Below, piece by piece: positions 1 to 12,717 of a stretch of DNA of 60,000 nucleotides. Origin of the DNA: Membranipora membranacea (Eukaryota; Bryozoa; Gymnolaemata; Cheilostomatida; Membraniporidae); NCBI GenBank assembly GCA_914767715.1, contig OU612067.1, positions 5,396,001 through 5,456,000 of the forward strand, written 5' to 3'. The notes below the pieces were generated by a model. The model worked only from the letters and a program-made list of their open reading frames with translations, made no database searches and was not told where the DNA came from. The stretch's first letter is position 1, and every line of letters begins with the position of its first letter. A program made the position numbers and the translations under genes.

Positions 1-190
1 ATTGGGTTGTATGAGCAATATGTGATTGAGGTGATGTCAATACAACAGTGTTTATAAAAATTCTCATCAACTCCATACCATATATGATGATAGAGGTGAT
101 GTACACTGCAACACAATGTGTAAGGTTCCTTACTAATACCCTACCATCTATCTATTCATTACTCGTTTGCTGTAGAGCGTCTTGAGTACT

Positions 191-660
191 CTATTGTTGT
201 GAAGTGTCATTTTTAATCATCTCTTGGGCAGCCTCATATGATGGTAAGCTATTCATACCTGAAGGACAAACCAAAGCCATCACACAATTACACGATGAAA
301 TAAATATAGAAAGTTCATTATTGACCCCCTTTGTTATTTCAGGGGCTTGTTGGGCTGCTGCTTGAACTTCTAAGTTATACAGTTGGTAGCGTAGATGCTG
401 AATTTGAGTGGCCAAGTCAGCCGGTTCTGTATCTGGTGCTGTGTGTGTATGTGTATGCTGGATTATGTATGGAGCAAAGTCATATGGTACAACTGTTGGT
501 AAATATGTTTGTGGGCCATTACGAGGGACGATAGTCGTGCTAACAGCAGTATGATAATATCAGCACCAAGATTACTGCTGTGACTGGCAATACTATTCCA
601 GGGGTATTGTCTCCGTTCACCATCCTATGTCTAGAGGCTTGAGGGGTTTGAAGAAGATTT
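191..660 (-). pseudogene. Copy A of the LPSYE membrane-protein family, degraded
   Basis: The main exon (660 to about 347) starts after an acceptor GTTGTAG and has an ATG at 623-621 followed by GDNT-type coding sequence; the last exon (258-191) encodes LPSYEAAQEMI and ends at a TAG earlier than in copies B and H. Three defects are visible against copy H. One base is missing inside the membrane-segment codons, which shifts frame. Another base is missing in the following SSPR codons. The donor after QQA, a GT in the other copies, now reads CC. Because the donor is lost, the helix frame happens to stay open through the shortened intron into the LPSYE exon. An untranslated first exon with donor at 1941/1940 is still recognisable. 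I call it a pseudogene; a short intron-retaining product cannot be excluded. Confidence 0.7.
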
Positions 661-964
661 CTACAACAAATCAAAGCAAATTAATTGCTCTCTCACTGGT
701 GTGGATTTGTCACATTATAGTTCGTGGTAAGTCTTGCCACAAACCCAAATGGGTTTGTGATATTAAAAAATAACGGTACCTTTTAATCTTAATTCCAATT
801 AAAATTAATTTTGGTGTCTGCCATATCAGGTTGGATGTAGCCTTGTCAAGCGTTCACGGGTTTTCGTTGTTTTTGTTTATTTGACAAACAAAAAAAACCA
901 AAACCTGGCGAAGCTAGGTTGGCTGTGCTAATAAACAAATAAATACTTATATTTATACGTTTAT

Positions 965-1454
965 GGCTGTGCTCTTATAGCTGTGCTCTTATAGCTGTGC
1001 TCTTATAGCTGTTCTCTTATAGCTGTGCTCTTATAGCTGTGCTCTTATAGCTGTTCTCTTATAGCTGTGCTCTTATAGCTGTGCTCTTATAGCTGTGCTC
1101 TTATAGCTGTGCTCTTATAGCTGTGCTCTTATAGCTGTGCTCTTATAGCTGTGCTCTTATAGCTGTGCTCTTATAGCTGTGCTCTTATAGCTGTGCTCTT
1201 ATAGCTGTGCTCTTATAGCTGTGCTCTTATAGCTGTGCTCTTATAGCTGTGCTCTTATAGCTGTGCTCTTATAGCTGTGCTCTTATAGCTGTGCTCTTAT
1301 AGCTGTGCTCTTATAGCTGTGCTCTTATAGCTGTGCTCTTATAGCTGTGCTCTTATAGCTGTGCTCTTATAGCTGTGCTCTTATAGCTGTGCTCTTATAG
1401 CTGTGCTCTTATAGCTGTGCTCTTATAGCTGTGCTCTTATAGCTGTGCTCTTAT
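965..1454. repeat. 14-bp minisatellite, 35 units in perfect register
   Basis: The unit AGCTGTGCTCTTAT repeats from 965 to 1454. The length is 490 bp, exactly 35 x 14, with no indel. Unit 1 begins GG instead of AG. Units 4 and 7 carry a T (AGCTGTTCTCTTAT); all later units are identical. The array lies in intron 1 of copy A, between its untranslated exon and its main exon. Confidence 0.98.
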
Positions 1455-3099
1455 ACTCAGATCAGATATGGATATGATATGTGACCTGTCATTTGTTCTT
1501 TGAAAGGCTTTGAAAAAATTGTGTGACGAAACAACCTAGTCAATGACATCTACTTTTCATGTGATGATTGATGAACAGAACACAACTAAATGTCATGTCA
1601 TGTTTTGTCGAACTAGATACCCAGAGTTGTGAAATTGCCAGATATACTGCTGTTTGAATGATCGTTTCTGTGAGGTACATCTAGATGCCAAAGATGGTAG
1701 ACGATAAAACCATGAGAGAATTTCTAAATCATCAAAATGAATCAGGAATTGAGAGCAGGAGTAGTGATGCCTATCCTATACACATTGTCCTAGCATATAG
1801 ATATTCAATCAGTTTATACTTTCTGAGCAAGGGTGACTTGGCCTAGTTATTGTAAGATTGGCCCAAACCTGAGTGACTGACGTTTAATACAGGAATACAT
1901 AGGTGTAGACAGTACAATTATCTCAAAATACAAAACTTACTTATGTAGATATGCAGTCCTTTGGACAGAGTGTGTTTGATAAGGCAGCAGTTTATCTTTG
2001 GAAGTTTACCAATATTATTTCAGCTATCAAAACTTGGTTCAGAACAGTTCAGTTCAGATGTTTGCCATGCTCTGAAGAATGTAGTTAAATTACTCTGTGA
2101 TGAAATTACGTGATTTCATGGTACAGTGGTGCTAGATGAGATGTTTGCGCAAAAATTTCCTGGCTCTGTACATTCTAGTTGAGGATTATACCTGGATTTC
2201 TCAAGATCGATCAAAATTTCTATCAAAATAAGATTAATATCTCATGCCGGTTTTGGAGGTTGTACCATTTATAGCCTATTTCATTATAGCTTATTGCGTG
2301 CTGAAAAACGTGGCTCATCAACATTGACGACATTAAATTGTGGATGTGGTGTATGTTTTTATATACATGGAAATAGCGCTAATAGCGAGCAGCCAAGCGT
2401 GTTTTTTCCATCGCATTTTGCTAGAATGCATTTATCATGAAATTTCTGGCTCCCTTCATACTTTTATTACAAATTTTGTAAACCAAACCGCTCACCTTTC
2501 ACCTCATTAAACCCACTGATATATATTGCAAAGTAATAAGTGTGACATCGGAAACATTATGGCAACAGATCTCCGGCCTGGAGGTTGTCAGGCGGGGGGG
2601 GGGGGCGAAGGAACTCAGACTACATCATTCCTTTGTTTTGATTTCTTCTTTTTATTTTGTTTATTGTTATTCTCCTAAATGAAGGACATGAAACAATTCA
2701 GACAAAGTAATTGACATAAAATAATATAGAGATCTAAAGCATGGAAACAGCTACATATTAAGAAGACAGGAGTGATAGCTGTCGCATACAGTTCTTGTTA
2801 CTAGCCCGTTACTAGGCACTGAGACATCAGGAGGTGAAAATAATTATGATTATAATACTGTTAGTTCAACATAATCTTGTTTTATCTTTGGAATGGAATA
2901 TGTTGTGTGATTCTGGTGAGCATCATAAGTATGGAACTCAGTTTAACACATCTGCTACGAGAGGGTGAGTAATGAATGTATATATGCAATGAAATATAAA
3001 AAAATATATATATGTGCAATGAAATATAAATATATGATAGAAGTGATGCACACATGACAATGTGTAATGTTTCTCACTCTTCCCCTACCATCCAGTGTT

Positions 3100-3799
3100 C
3101 TATTCATTACTCGCTCGCTGTGTAGCGTCTTGTGTACTCATTTTTTGTGTAGTCTCGCTTTCAATCATCTCTTGGGAGGCCTCATATGATGGTAAGCTAT
3201 TTATACCTGAAGGACAAAAACCAAACATGTAACACTATGACACAGTTTGTCCTGGGTTAGGTATTGATGCCTTTTAGCTTTCTCAGGGATATTCCATTTA
3301 CTGTGGTGATATCACAGGGTTGTCAATGTCGACCTTGAACTTTGTACAATACTGCCTGTTTAGTATTACTCATACTAGCTGTCTCTATTTTAAGATCACA
3401 TTCGAGTTTTGATGATTTTCATAATAGTATAGTATTGGCTACTCCTGGCCCAAAAAATTGGATATTTTGCTGAATTTACCTGCTTGTTGGGCTGCTGCTT
3501 GCGATTCTAAGTTATACAGTTGGTAGCGTAGATGTTGAATTTGAGTAGCCAGGTCAACCGGTTCTGTACCTGAAGCTGTGTGTGAATGTGTATTCTGAAT
3601 TCTGTATGGAGCAATCTCAAATGGTACAACTGTTGGTATATTTATTTGCTGAGCATTACGAGGGGACGATAGTCGCGCCAACAACAGTACGACTAAAATC
3701 AGCACAAAGATTACTGCTGTGACTGGCAATACTATTGCAAGGGTATTGTCTCCGTTCACCATCCTGTGTCTGAAGGCTTGATGGGTTTGGAGAAGACTT
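3100..3799 (-). CDS. Copy B: single-pass membrane protein with LPSYE tail, intact (129 aa)
   Basis: The function is unknown. The exon model is 3799-3480 (ATG at 3762-3760) joined to 3206-3100 (TAG 3102-3100). The coding parts are 283 and 107 nt, which gives 129 residues. The acceptor is GTTGTAG, the donor GCAG|GTAAAT and the second acceptor TTCAG|GT; the intron is phase 1 and splits a Gly codon. Residues 1-7 are short and polar, about 8-31 form one hydrophobic segment, then R-SSPR follows, which suggests N-out/C-in topology. Next come a Pro/Thr/Ser linker, a helix with IQHLRYQLYNLE, and LPSYEASQEMI near the end. An untranslated exon ends at 4626. The start is chosen because copies B, C, G and H all share this ATG just before GDNT. 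The tail resembles LPxY/PPxY ligands of WW domains; this is inference. Confidence 0.75.
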
Positions 3800-3800
3800 C

Positions 3801-4626
3801 TACAACAAATCAAAGCGAATTAATTGCTCTCTAACTGGTGTGGAAATAAATAATGTCGCATTATAGTTCTGGTGATGGTGATGATCTAAAAAGTATCATG
3901 GAAATTGTTTCTGATTAATCTTGGCAATAGGCCAACTGTTCTTATGATGTTCAAAAATAATGTAGTAGGTTATTTATGACAAAGTAATTCAATGGTACCT
4001 CTTAATCTTGTTTTGCAGACTTTCTTATTTTGCTTTCTGTCAAATAAGCCAGACTGTACTTTCTCAGGTCAGATGTTGAAGGACATGTGACTTGTCAAAT
4101 GTTCATTGAAAGGCTTTATGCCGTAGAATATGAGTAAACGGCCTTGTTGGTGTCAATCACAACTTATTTTCCAGGTACTGCTTTTTACAAAACTGTAACT
4201 ACATGAGGTGGTTTTGCCAAATCTGTCGCGCTATTGTGCCAACACATCTGCTTGATTGGATCTATTTTTTTATATTAGATACCCAAGACTGCAAAAATTT
4301 CACTTCACTTCTATTTGAATAAATGTGATAAATGTATGTAAGGGTACAACTAGAGATAGTAGACAGATGTTGGTAAAACCAGCAGGGGAGAAATTTCTAA
4401 TTCCCAAAAATATAAAGCTAAAGCTGCAACCGAAGCTTAAAGTCCACATGATCCTTATGAGGCGATGACACTGCTTGTATATTGTGCTGATGTACATTTT
4501 AACCATGTTTTCTTTGTCAGCAATAGCTGAGTCGTTGTAAGTTTGGTAGAGGTCTGAGTGACTCTCGATTAATACAGGAATACACAGGTGTAGACAGTAC
4601 AATCATATCAAATTATAAAACTTACT
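3801..4626 (-). other. Intron 1 and end of untranslated exon 1 of copy B
   Basis: The donor CTCTACAA|GTAAGT sits at 4626/4625 and recurs at the same place in copy H (34,145) and, slightly changed, in copies C (9209), G (28,370) and A (1941). Conservation of an exon that contains no shared reading frame suggests a transcribed 5' UTR. The rest of the stretch up to about 5290 is AT-rich sequence also present in the right arm. I see no gene in it. Confidence 0.5.
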
Positions 4627-5109
4627 TGTAGAGTAGGTCCTTAATAATAAGACAGCAGTTTATCTTGAGAAGTGTTTAAAATATTACTTCAGCTATCAAG
4701 GCCTGGTTTAGATCAGCTCAGATGTTTGCCGTGCGAATCGCGTTGTGTAAATGGTGATTAAAGCACTGAAGAACGTAGTTAAACTTCTCTGCGGTGAGCT
4801 ATGTGATTTTCATGGTACAGTGGTGCTAGATGAGATGTAGGCAAAAAATGCCTTGCATTTTACAATCAATCAATCAAATAAATATATATAAAAAAAGAGA
4901 TTAATACCTAGCTAATGGCATCTTTGGCTTTGTACCATGTAGCCAGGATCATTTTGTTCTGAAAAGAACGTGGCTTTTAAACATTCGCAACGTTGTGGAT
5001 CGGTGATGTGCACAATGATGTATTCAGTACAAATGTTGGCACTCATAGCAGAAACGAATGAAGCGTATGTTTACCACCATCTTGCTAGAGTGCATTTGAT
5101 GGAATGTCT

Positions 5110-7390
5110 TCTTCAGATATTCAATATTAATTTTTGAAACAAATGTGACAGCATCAACTTTGCACTCACACAGGTCTCGTTTTTACTGTATATATTCTTC
5201 AGATGTTTCTAGGTTACTTGTCTTGTCATCATCTATATTTTAACCGAAATTGGTTGGTGTAGCACAGGCGCTCAGTGGCGATCTGCATCATACATTAGAA
5301 GATGGCAAAGAAGAAAGGTTGTCTAATGCTCCCTTGCAGCAAGCTCATTAAGATCCGTTTGTTTCCTAGCTTAGTCATTTCCTTCGCAATTGATTTTTTT
5401 TTCAATTATACACATTATACATTTGCAGGCTTCCAGTTCCAATTTTCGCTTTCCAATGTTAGTCCATCCTCCAATATGAACTACAATCCCAATCCTCATT
5501 CTATTATAAGGGTCCTCTACATGAAGCTTACAAGTGCGTACTTTGCCTGTTTCAGAAATGCTCATCATGGAGGAATAAGCAGTTAATGATTTGAAAAAAC
5601 CACGCTTTGTGAACTAAGTATAGAGACAGTGAATAGCTCCTGCTCCTGTTGTGACAGTGTCCTAGGTCATGGTTGACACAGGTTGACACATCTCTAATGG
5701 TTTTTTAGTTGTGAAAGTGTTCACATGAAACCTGAAAATCTAATTTCTCCTGCAGGGGAGGCTGTCGGACAGGGGCTGCCAGGCAGGGGACCGTCGGAGG
5801 GGGAAAAAGTCCCGAGGGGCTCAGACTAATTCTTGTCCAACATGGCTACTATAAAGACCTCTACATATTTCATGAATTCCAGTTATCTACCAACACCGAG
5901 AGGATCAAAATTCTGAAGAAACATCAACAGACACCAATATATTTTACGCTGTAAGGCTGTATCTGAATAAACAATTAAAGATAGCCACAAGCTGAAAATA
6001 TTTTAATCGTTCCATGAAAGAAGGATCCATCAAGCTAATCTCTTATTATGAGATTATTAATGACAACATATGATTACGCATCAGCACATCTGATTCCTAT
6101 AAAAAAAATTCACTACTGCGCCTCTTATTTCCGAAAAAGCAGGAGGAGTTTGAATGCTGCTAACCCCATTTGAATTTGATATGGCTGGGTGATCGCTTTA
6201 CATTGACTGGCCACTTTAATGACAAAAATTTCTGACCAAATAAAATTGTAAAGATAAACACATTTGGAGGAACTTTCCATTACTAGTACTAATGTGAGCA
6301 CAGAATAATTTCCATATCTTTTGTTTGCTTACTCGTAATAAACTGACAAGGTATTGTGTATTTTGAAGTTGTTACTGGATGGAAGGCAAATGAGATTCGT
6401 GCTTCTGCTTTTTAGCATCGCCAACAGAAAAATGGGAAACTGGCTAGGTATAAGTCAGAATCTAAAGAATAACAATTTTGTCGTCGGGTGAAGATGGAAG
6501 CCTCAATAGTTCTTATTGCTTTTTAGTTCTAGATAAAAACTATGTGCATATGGTAGCCCTACAAATTTAGACATCTCTATGGATACGATTGATTTTCTGC
6601 CAATCAGAAATACCAACTATATGATTGTCATTGCCAATCTGTATTGAACTCATGGCCCTGGGTAGACCTTAACTTTTTTAGATGACATGAACAATGCGTT
6701 TGAGTCGATTCCCTTGGTTATTTGGTTATTAACTTTTTTTCATTGACAAAAGAGCTGTTTCTCTTTATCACCCTATACATCTAAGGCTCAATATCAACAT
6801 TAGCGTCTTGGGGATGTATGATCAGCCCAGTTCTAGATTGATGTATTTTTATTTAAGCTAAAGGTAATCTTAAGTAGATATTCATTTAAAAAAATTTCCA
6901 AAGAAAACTGCCAGACAGCAAGATTATGCTGAGAGGAATAGCATGATATTTAAAAAAAACCATTGCATATTAACTTTGGCAGCCTCTGAAGCTGGCTAAT
7001 TCATCGATCAGCGTTATCTCACATAGTGTAGTCATCGTATACCAGGGTAAAAAGATCTTAGATTGTCGAGTAAAAGAAGATGTGGTTAAAATGTTTTGCT
7101 TATGTAAGAGAATAAAGTTTTAACACGGTCTACTTAAAAAGTGACACCAATTTTTAGACACAAAAAATATTATAAAACAAGAATGCAAGGTACATTTATC
7201 AGATACGACGTATTACTGTCACTAAAAAAATAATTGATTAGTGATTGGTGACCTCAACCACCAGAAAAAAAAAACATAGTTACTGATTTGAAATATGCAG
7301 TACAATCTTTAGAGCAGTGAAATTCCTGGCAATGAAAAGACGGCGCTGGTGGCACTGCTGACCTTGATTTCCACATCCCAGTAAACTAAA
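5110..7390. other. Spacer within the left arm, no supportable gene
   Basis: The stretch contains G-rich repeat debris near 5755-5830. It also contains a left-arm-only segment near 5110-5460 with short open frames on both strands. The minus-strand frame there (5568-5371) starts with the codons for MMSISETGKV, but the right-arm homologue (33,497 onward) diverges and stops soon after, so coding is unlikely. From 5940 to 7390 the sequence matches the right arm except near 6070-6190, where the right arm has about 1.9 kb of unrelated sequence. Confidence 0.5.
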
Positions 7391-7807
7391 AATGTGTGCG
7401 CTTACAATGCTGTCAACACAAAAGAGGTTGGACTTTGAGACACAACCTTTTATCTATGAGAGCAGTATGATGGACCTTCTGATGATGCAGGGTCAATGGT
7501 ATGCTTTAGGTACAGGTGTATTGTGCTTTGCAAAGTATAAGCAGTCATTCATTAACAGTACCAGATTTCAGTTCAGTGTGTTGACTCCAAAAACAAATGA
7601 GATTGAATATGGCAGAGTAACTACCATTAAAATGATATATTGTTTATCATCGGTCTGTAGGAATCTAGCATCATTATCTCCATGTCAGACCTGTATCCTG
7701 TTTTCTGACCGAGATTGTAAGAAGAATGTGATATATAGGCTTTTTCGTGGTCAAAATTCTCCATACCATCTAATCTCTCCTACACATAACGTATAACGTG
7801 TAAGTGG

Positions 7808-9002
7808 TCAAACCTCTTCAGTTCTTATTTGTTGTGAAGCCTCATTTTTAGTCATCTGTTGGGAAGCCTCATATGATGGTAAGCTATTAATACCTGAAGG
7901 TAATAAAATGTACAAGGATATATACAACCTTCTCGTGTATTAGTCATACTGGCAGAACAGGCAGGCAGGCAGAACACATCAACTGATTTTAAATGTTTCC
8001 AAAATTTTTATAAGGTTGAGATTTCTCGGAACTATTTTTTATTTGGGAGAAAACGGCATGAGGGCAATTTTTTTTGGATGTCCACGTCCTCAAAAAATAA
8101 TTTGGTTGGTTAGATGATTTTGTCACAAACATTAATTATGCTGCAAGATTTGAGTGTTTATACTGCTATATGGGCAGGAGATAACAAAACAAATACAAAA
8201 GAAAGAGTAAAATAAAATCTGACTTCTAGATGATTAAAAAAATATCTTACAACATAAAACTCAAATGTCTGAGGAAGGAGTCTTTACCTCAGGCAGTTCT
8301 GTTTTTAAGGCTCCAATATCTGCCTGACAGGAGATTGTGAAGAAAAAAGTTTATATAAATGTTCATGGTCATGTATGATCTGCAAGGCAAAGCTCTTAAT
8401 ACATTTTGCTATGACAGAAGCTAAGTACCCAATATTGTCGAGACCTAGTATGTCATCCTGTTTAAAAACTTAAAATCATTGAAACTTAAGTACTAGATAC
8501 GGAATTGGTTTTGATAGTTTTTTTTACAAAGAACGGCAAGTATGGTTTTTGGTTCTCTAGTCAAAAGACCCTTAAATAACTACTCAGTCGAGTTAGAAAA
8601 TAACTTAGGGCAATGATCTTTAAACTAGTCTACCCCGCTTCTTCAGGACCAAATGTTTTACTCAACTAACCTGTTTGTTGGGCTGCTGCTTGAGCTTCTA
8701 AGTTAAATAGCTGGTAGTGTAGATGTTGAATTTGAGCGGCCAAGTGAGCCAGTTCTGTATCTGGTGCTGTGCGTGAGTTTCTCTGTAGAGATCTATATGG
8801 TGAGAGTTGGGATATATCCCGCCGCTGCGTGATTGTTGGTGTATTCATTTGCTGCTTTCGTTTTGAATATTTTGTATGCACTAGGAGCAGTACGACAAAT
8901 ATTAGCCCCAAAATAACTGCTGTGATTGGTAGAACTATTGCAAGAGTGTTATCTCCATAAAACATACTGTACCTACAGACTTGGCGGGATTGAAGAAGAG
9001 TT
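7808..9002 (-). CDS. Copy C: single-pass membrane protein with LPSYE tail, intact (126 aa)
   Basis: The function is unknown. The exon model is 9002-8671 (ATG 8965-8963) joined to 7893-7808 (TGA 7810-7808). The coding parts are 295 and 86 nt, which gives 126 residues. The first acceptor is TTTTGTTGTAG, the donor ACAG|GTTAGT and the second acceptor CCTTCAG|GT; the splice rebuilds a Gly codon in phase. The protein has a short N-terminus (MFYGDNT), one hydrophobic span over about residues 8-30, then the basic stretch HTKYSKRKQQ, a Thr/Arg-rich linker, the helix IQHLHYQLFNLEAQAAAQQ, and LPSYEASQQM in the last exon. The open frame extends upstream of the acceptor to 9106, but the right-arm copy has an in-frame stop there, so I treat that part as intron. 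The untranslated exon donor is at 9209/9208. Confidence 0.75.
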
Positions 9003-9208
9003 CTACAACAAAACAAAAATTCATACTCTTCACTAACAGGTAAAAAACTATCAAATCTTTCTGGAATAGGTAACAGCTGTACTGTGCTGTCTTTATCTTT
9101 TGACAATGGAAGTTGGTTATTGAAAGGTAGTTTGTTAAAGGGTATGACAAATATGTATAAAAAAAATAGGTCAGTTATAGTGCAATCTCTTTAAGATGAA
9201 AAACTTAC

Positions 9209-9443
9209 TTGTTGAGTAGGTGAAGTTGTTTGGATGGCAGTGCTACAGAGAGAAACCAGTTTGTCTTGAGGAAGTAATCAATTTAATTTTTGGTATCAAG
9301 ACTCCGTTCTGCTCGCATGAGTTGCTTGCTACGAGATTCCTGTCGCGGTAATGCTGAGTATAGCGCTGAAGAACGTAGTTTAGAACGTGGTGATTGAGGA
9401 TGTGGTTGATTAATGTAAATGTGTGCAATCTATATAATATATA
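9209..9443 (-). promoter_or_regulatory. Untranslated exon 1 and possible TATA element of copy C
   Basis: On the minus strand an AT-rich TATATATTATATAG block (9430-9443) lies about 220 bp upstream of the conserved donor CAACAA|GTAAGT at 9209. The right-arm copy keeps TATATATAGATTGCA at the same relative place (28,121-28,135). A TATA box is an inference from position and partial conservation. The exon contains an open frame of 61 codons (9428-9243) that the right-arm copy does not keep, so I do not call it a gene. Confidence 0.3.
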
Positions 9444-9779
9444 AATTTACACCTTGATCAGGATCCTGGTTTCAACAAGGTCAAGGCGGTCTTGGTTGGA
9501 ATTCAATCAAGCCAATTGGTCGATTAAAAACAGGATAATTTATAACTCTAATGTACCCACGCATAGTACATATCGTGCTGGAAAGCAGGGCCGATCACGT
9601 TGACGACTCAATTTTGTGATTCAGTCATGTAAGCTGTGGTGTAAGCATGCATATGTATTTGATTATCTTCAACGACATAAAAGTGATCATAAAAAGGAAA
9701 AATCTAAACAAAACTCGCGGCTGTTGCTGTTTTACATAATTTTTATTGTAGATAAAATGACCCTAAATATTAAGTCATG

Positions 9780-12700
9780 AAGAAAAAATGGTGGAAAATA
9801 GTCTGTTATGTAGAATATTACTGAGCAGTCATTTATTTAAGAAATAAGTTTATCATCAAAAGTACTTATGTAACCAACATGAAGAATCACACTGAGTGTC
9901 CTTGTGCCCGAGTAGGTTTGCAGGTTTGCGGAAGTGACGCTGATTCACATAGAGAACCTCTGTAACAAAATGGAGGTTAAAGTAGCTTTGGCAGCAGTGA
10001 AACAACTGAACAACATAATGTTTGTGAACAAGAAATTAACAAGAATAATAACAAACGATTAAAAAACATCACAGATTTAATTCGACTGCCGTGAAGAAAG
10101 AACTATGTTTCATGATTGATCAAATAAATATGTCGAAATATAATTTGTATCTTAATATGGCAAAGTAACATTTGCCTAGAGTTGTATTCTGTTGTGATAG
10201 CGAAGAAAGCTGCCAAGTGACTAGAAATGTTCAGTAATGTTTGTGCACATGTTGGTCTGCACTTATTGCCTGCTTGACCCCGAGCAACTTAATTATTTAA
10301 AAGATTACAGTGTACATTTATCTCACACGATTCAATATAATATTTTATCTTCTGTAATAAGGTTAGCTGACACAATGACTGTAGACTGGGAAATCCAATA
10401 CTGCATATCAAAGAGTGCTGAGTCACTGACTGCGTGTGCTGAGCAACGTGATAAGGTGATTGATTTATGTTAGAAGATGGTACTGTATGCAGTATATACC
10501 TGGATCATTGCAATTTAATGCAAGATAATAATTAAACTTAATGCATTGATCCGACATAAAATCTCATAACAACGAAATAATCTTACAAAATAAAATTGAG
10601 TTGTGAATCATTCAGGCTGGTGAGCAGATAAACACATTCTGGGTAAAATTTTGTTTTTCCTCTTAGATTGCGACACGACATATCACCAACCTTCTGGTTG
10701 CAATTTATCTCATCTCCTACTTTGGAATCAGTATGTTCTTGTCTTCAGTGGTGGATAACACAAACTCATAATAGTAAAGCGCCGACTCATGTTGTCTATG
10801 TGTCTGCAAAGAAAAGGCAACTTCAGACACGGGATTTTGGAATATTTTTATAAAAAACACAATATATTAACGTGATGATGCAGGCCTATGTTCTGATGTG
10901 AAACTTTTGTACATATTATTATCATATGATGAGCACACATGCAAACGCTGGCAGATGAGCAACGGGAAAGGTGAAAGGCTTGAATGGGTGTTGCTGTAAA
11001 CCAAATCAAATTTAGAGACATGATTGAGTTGCAACTCTCTCTATGCGGTATGTGGTAAGAGAACCATCTGTACAATTTACTAAATGAGTATGAAACATTG
11101 TTGAGCCAAATCTCAACTTTATCTAGCCTCTCTTGAAAAGCATTTTGCAGTGGATGGGGGTTGGAAGGGGGGTTTGGTGGTGACATCCAGTAAGAAAGTT
11201 CAGTTCAGCTACATGTCATTAGTTGCCTTGATTTAGTGCTATAAGCGACAGTCTGCGTTAAAAGGAATTATACAAGCGAAATTATATGCTTGAGTGATTG
11301 TAGTCTGTAATAAATGATGAAATCACATGATATTTATGACAATTATGTTTGAGCAGGAAATGCAGAATCTGGTCTAGGGAAAATATTTATCCTCACACTC
11401 CGTTTGTGATTAATGGACTCACTGGTGTAATGAACTCTTCTCCTAAACTGAGATTTCTGTTTTGACTAGCTTTGTTTGCTTTATGTGACTTGCTCGCTTC
11501 GCACACTTTGCTCGCTTTGTTCAACGATCAAAGCTTGTCAAGACAGGCTAAACTTTATCAGAGCAGTTGTACATTCATTAGAAATCCTTGGTTCCTTGTC
11601 ACTAGCGAGTTCATTAATCACAATTCACAATCATGGTGGGGAATATATATTTTCCCTGGACAAATATCTGAATTTCCTGCTCATATATTTATATATTTAT
11701 ATTTCTCATAAATCTCATTTAAATGTGATCATTTGATTATTCACATAACATACTAACATCACTGAAGCATATAATTTTGTTGGCATATTCCTTTTTAACA
11801 CAGGCAGTCGCTAAGCATTGAGTCAAGACAACTCGTGGCAAGGAGCTGAATTACACTTTCTGTCAGATTTTAGTTATTGTGAGCTCATATCACAGCTTCT
11901 TTAACACGACTCATAGAACTACTCTAACCACCCACAAAGCAATGTAAGTAAATTATACTATTTAATGATAGCTGCCCTTACACTGTATGAGTATGTCAAC
12001 TCATATCCCACAATGCAATTCTACGGAGATCCCCAGTAGCCAATGATCACACATAAAAGATCAAACTGATCTTCCAAGTTAATATTGTTTACATTTCCTA
12101 TCAGAATAATCAGGCTTGCTGACATCTCAATCAATTAGGTAAACATAATTTGTGTCAGATGTACCGGTCTTTATTTGGTTCTCCTTGGAATTATGGTTAT
12201 AACATTTGCTGCAGTTATTAGGATTGTCATGTTTTATTGTGGGAAATTTCATGCAATGTATACACCATACAACTTAAGTCAGCGGAATATCTCACCATCT
12301 TCAGTGCCATATTGATGTGGCAATGAACACCTTGTGAAGCAGATCATTGGGTACAGGTAACTAATAGTTCAATACATTATAAAACAGACCGACTTACTTT
12401 CTTGTTTCATCGCTATGCTCCAATGTTCTGAAGAAAATCAAAATGTGAAAATCAAAGTAGATCTAGTTACTTTGGGGAGGTCCACAGAGAAAGGCAAGAT
12501 TCTTTGAGTAGTCACGCCCCAATTTTAAAATCAACATCAAGGTCAGCAGGATTTGTTTCTAGCGTTATGTAGTGAGCCATTTCACAAATTGGCAGACCAA
12601 TTGTTGACAGTCGAGTCGGAGTGAATATAATGTGAACTTAAGAAAATGATATTGTGAAGTTAGAGCTGACGGTAATCATCAATAATTAGCCACCTCTTGG
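9780..12700. other. Spacer upstream of copy D, no supportable gene
   Basis: The stretch between the inner end of the left arm and copy D has only short, low-complexity or unconserved open frames. Sequence near 11,585-11,840 is repeated in diverged form near 18,240-18,370 and 22,090-22,250, so it is part of the duplicated block that carries copies D and E. A donor-like CAG|GTAACT near 12,356 may end an untranslated exon of copy D. Confidence 0.4.
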
Positions 12701-12717
12701 ACTCTCTCTATTTGTAG

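Larger units (their letters stand above)
3010..9775. repeat. Left arm of a large imperfect inverted repeat
   Basis: This stretch is the reverse complement of about 27,845-36,860. Matching landmarks include the AT-rich outer ends (3010-3060 against 36,790-36,860), copies B and H, the untranslated exons, the segment with CTCTTATTATGAG near 6040 against 33,030, copies C and G, and the inner end near 9705-9775 against 27,845-27,900. In the main coding exon of C and G the arms agree at roughly 95 percent by eye. The left arm has about 350 bp (near 5110-5460) that the right arm lacks. Confidence 0.9.

Noticed and set aside
5302-5586. 94-codon plus frame and overlapping minus frame with MMSISETGKV
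   Set aside because: The right arm lacks most of the segment and stops early in the rest; no splice partners found.
7392-7796. 134-codon open frame on the plus strand
   Set aside because: The right-arm homologue (about 29,750-30,135) lacks 14 bases within it and has an extra segment, so the frame is not conserved; it also runs antisense to the copy C region.
8966-9106. N-terminal extension of copy C upstream of the GDNT start
   Set aside because: A good acceptor lies at 9003-9009, and the right-arm copy has an in-frame stop in the same stretch.
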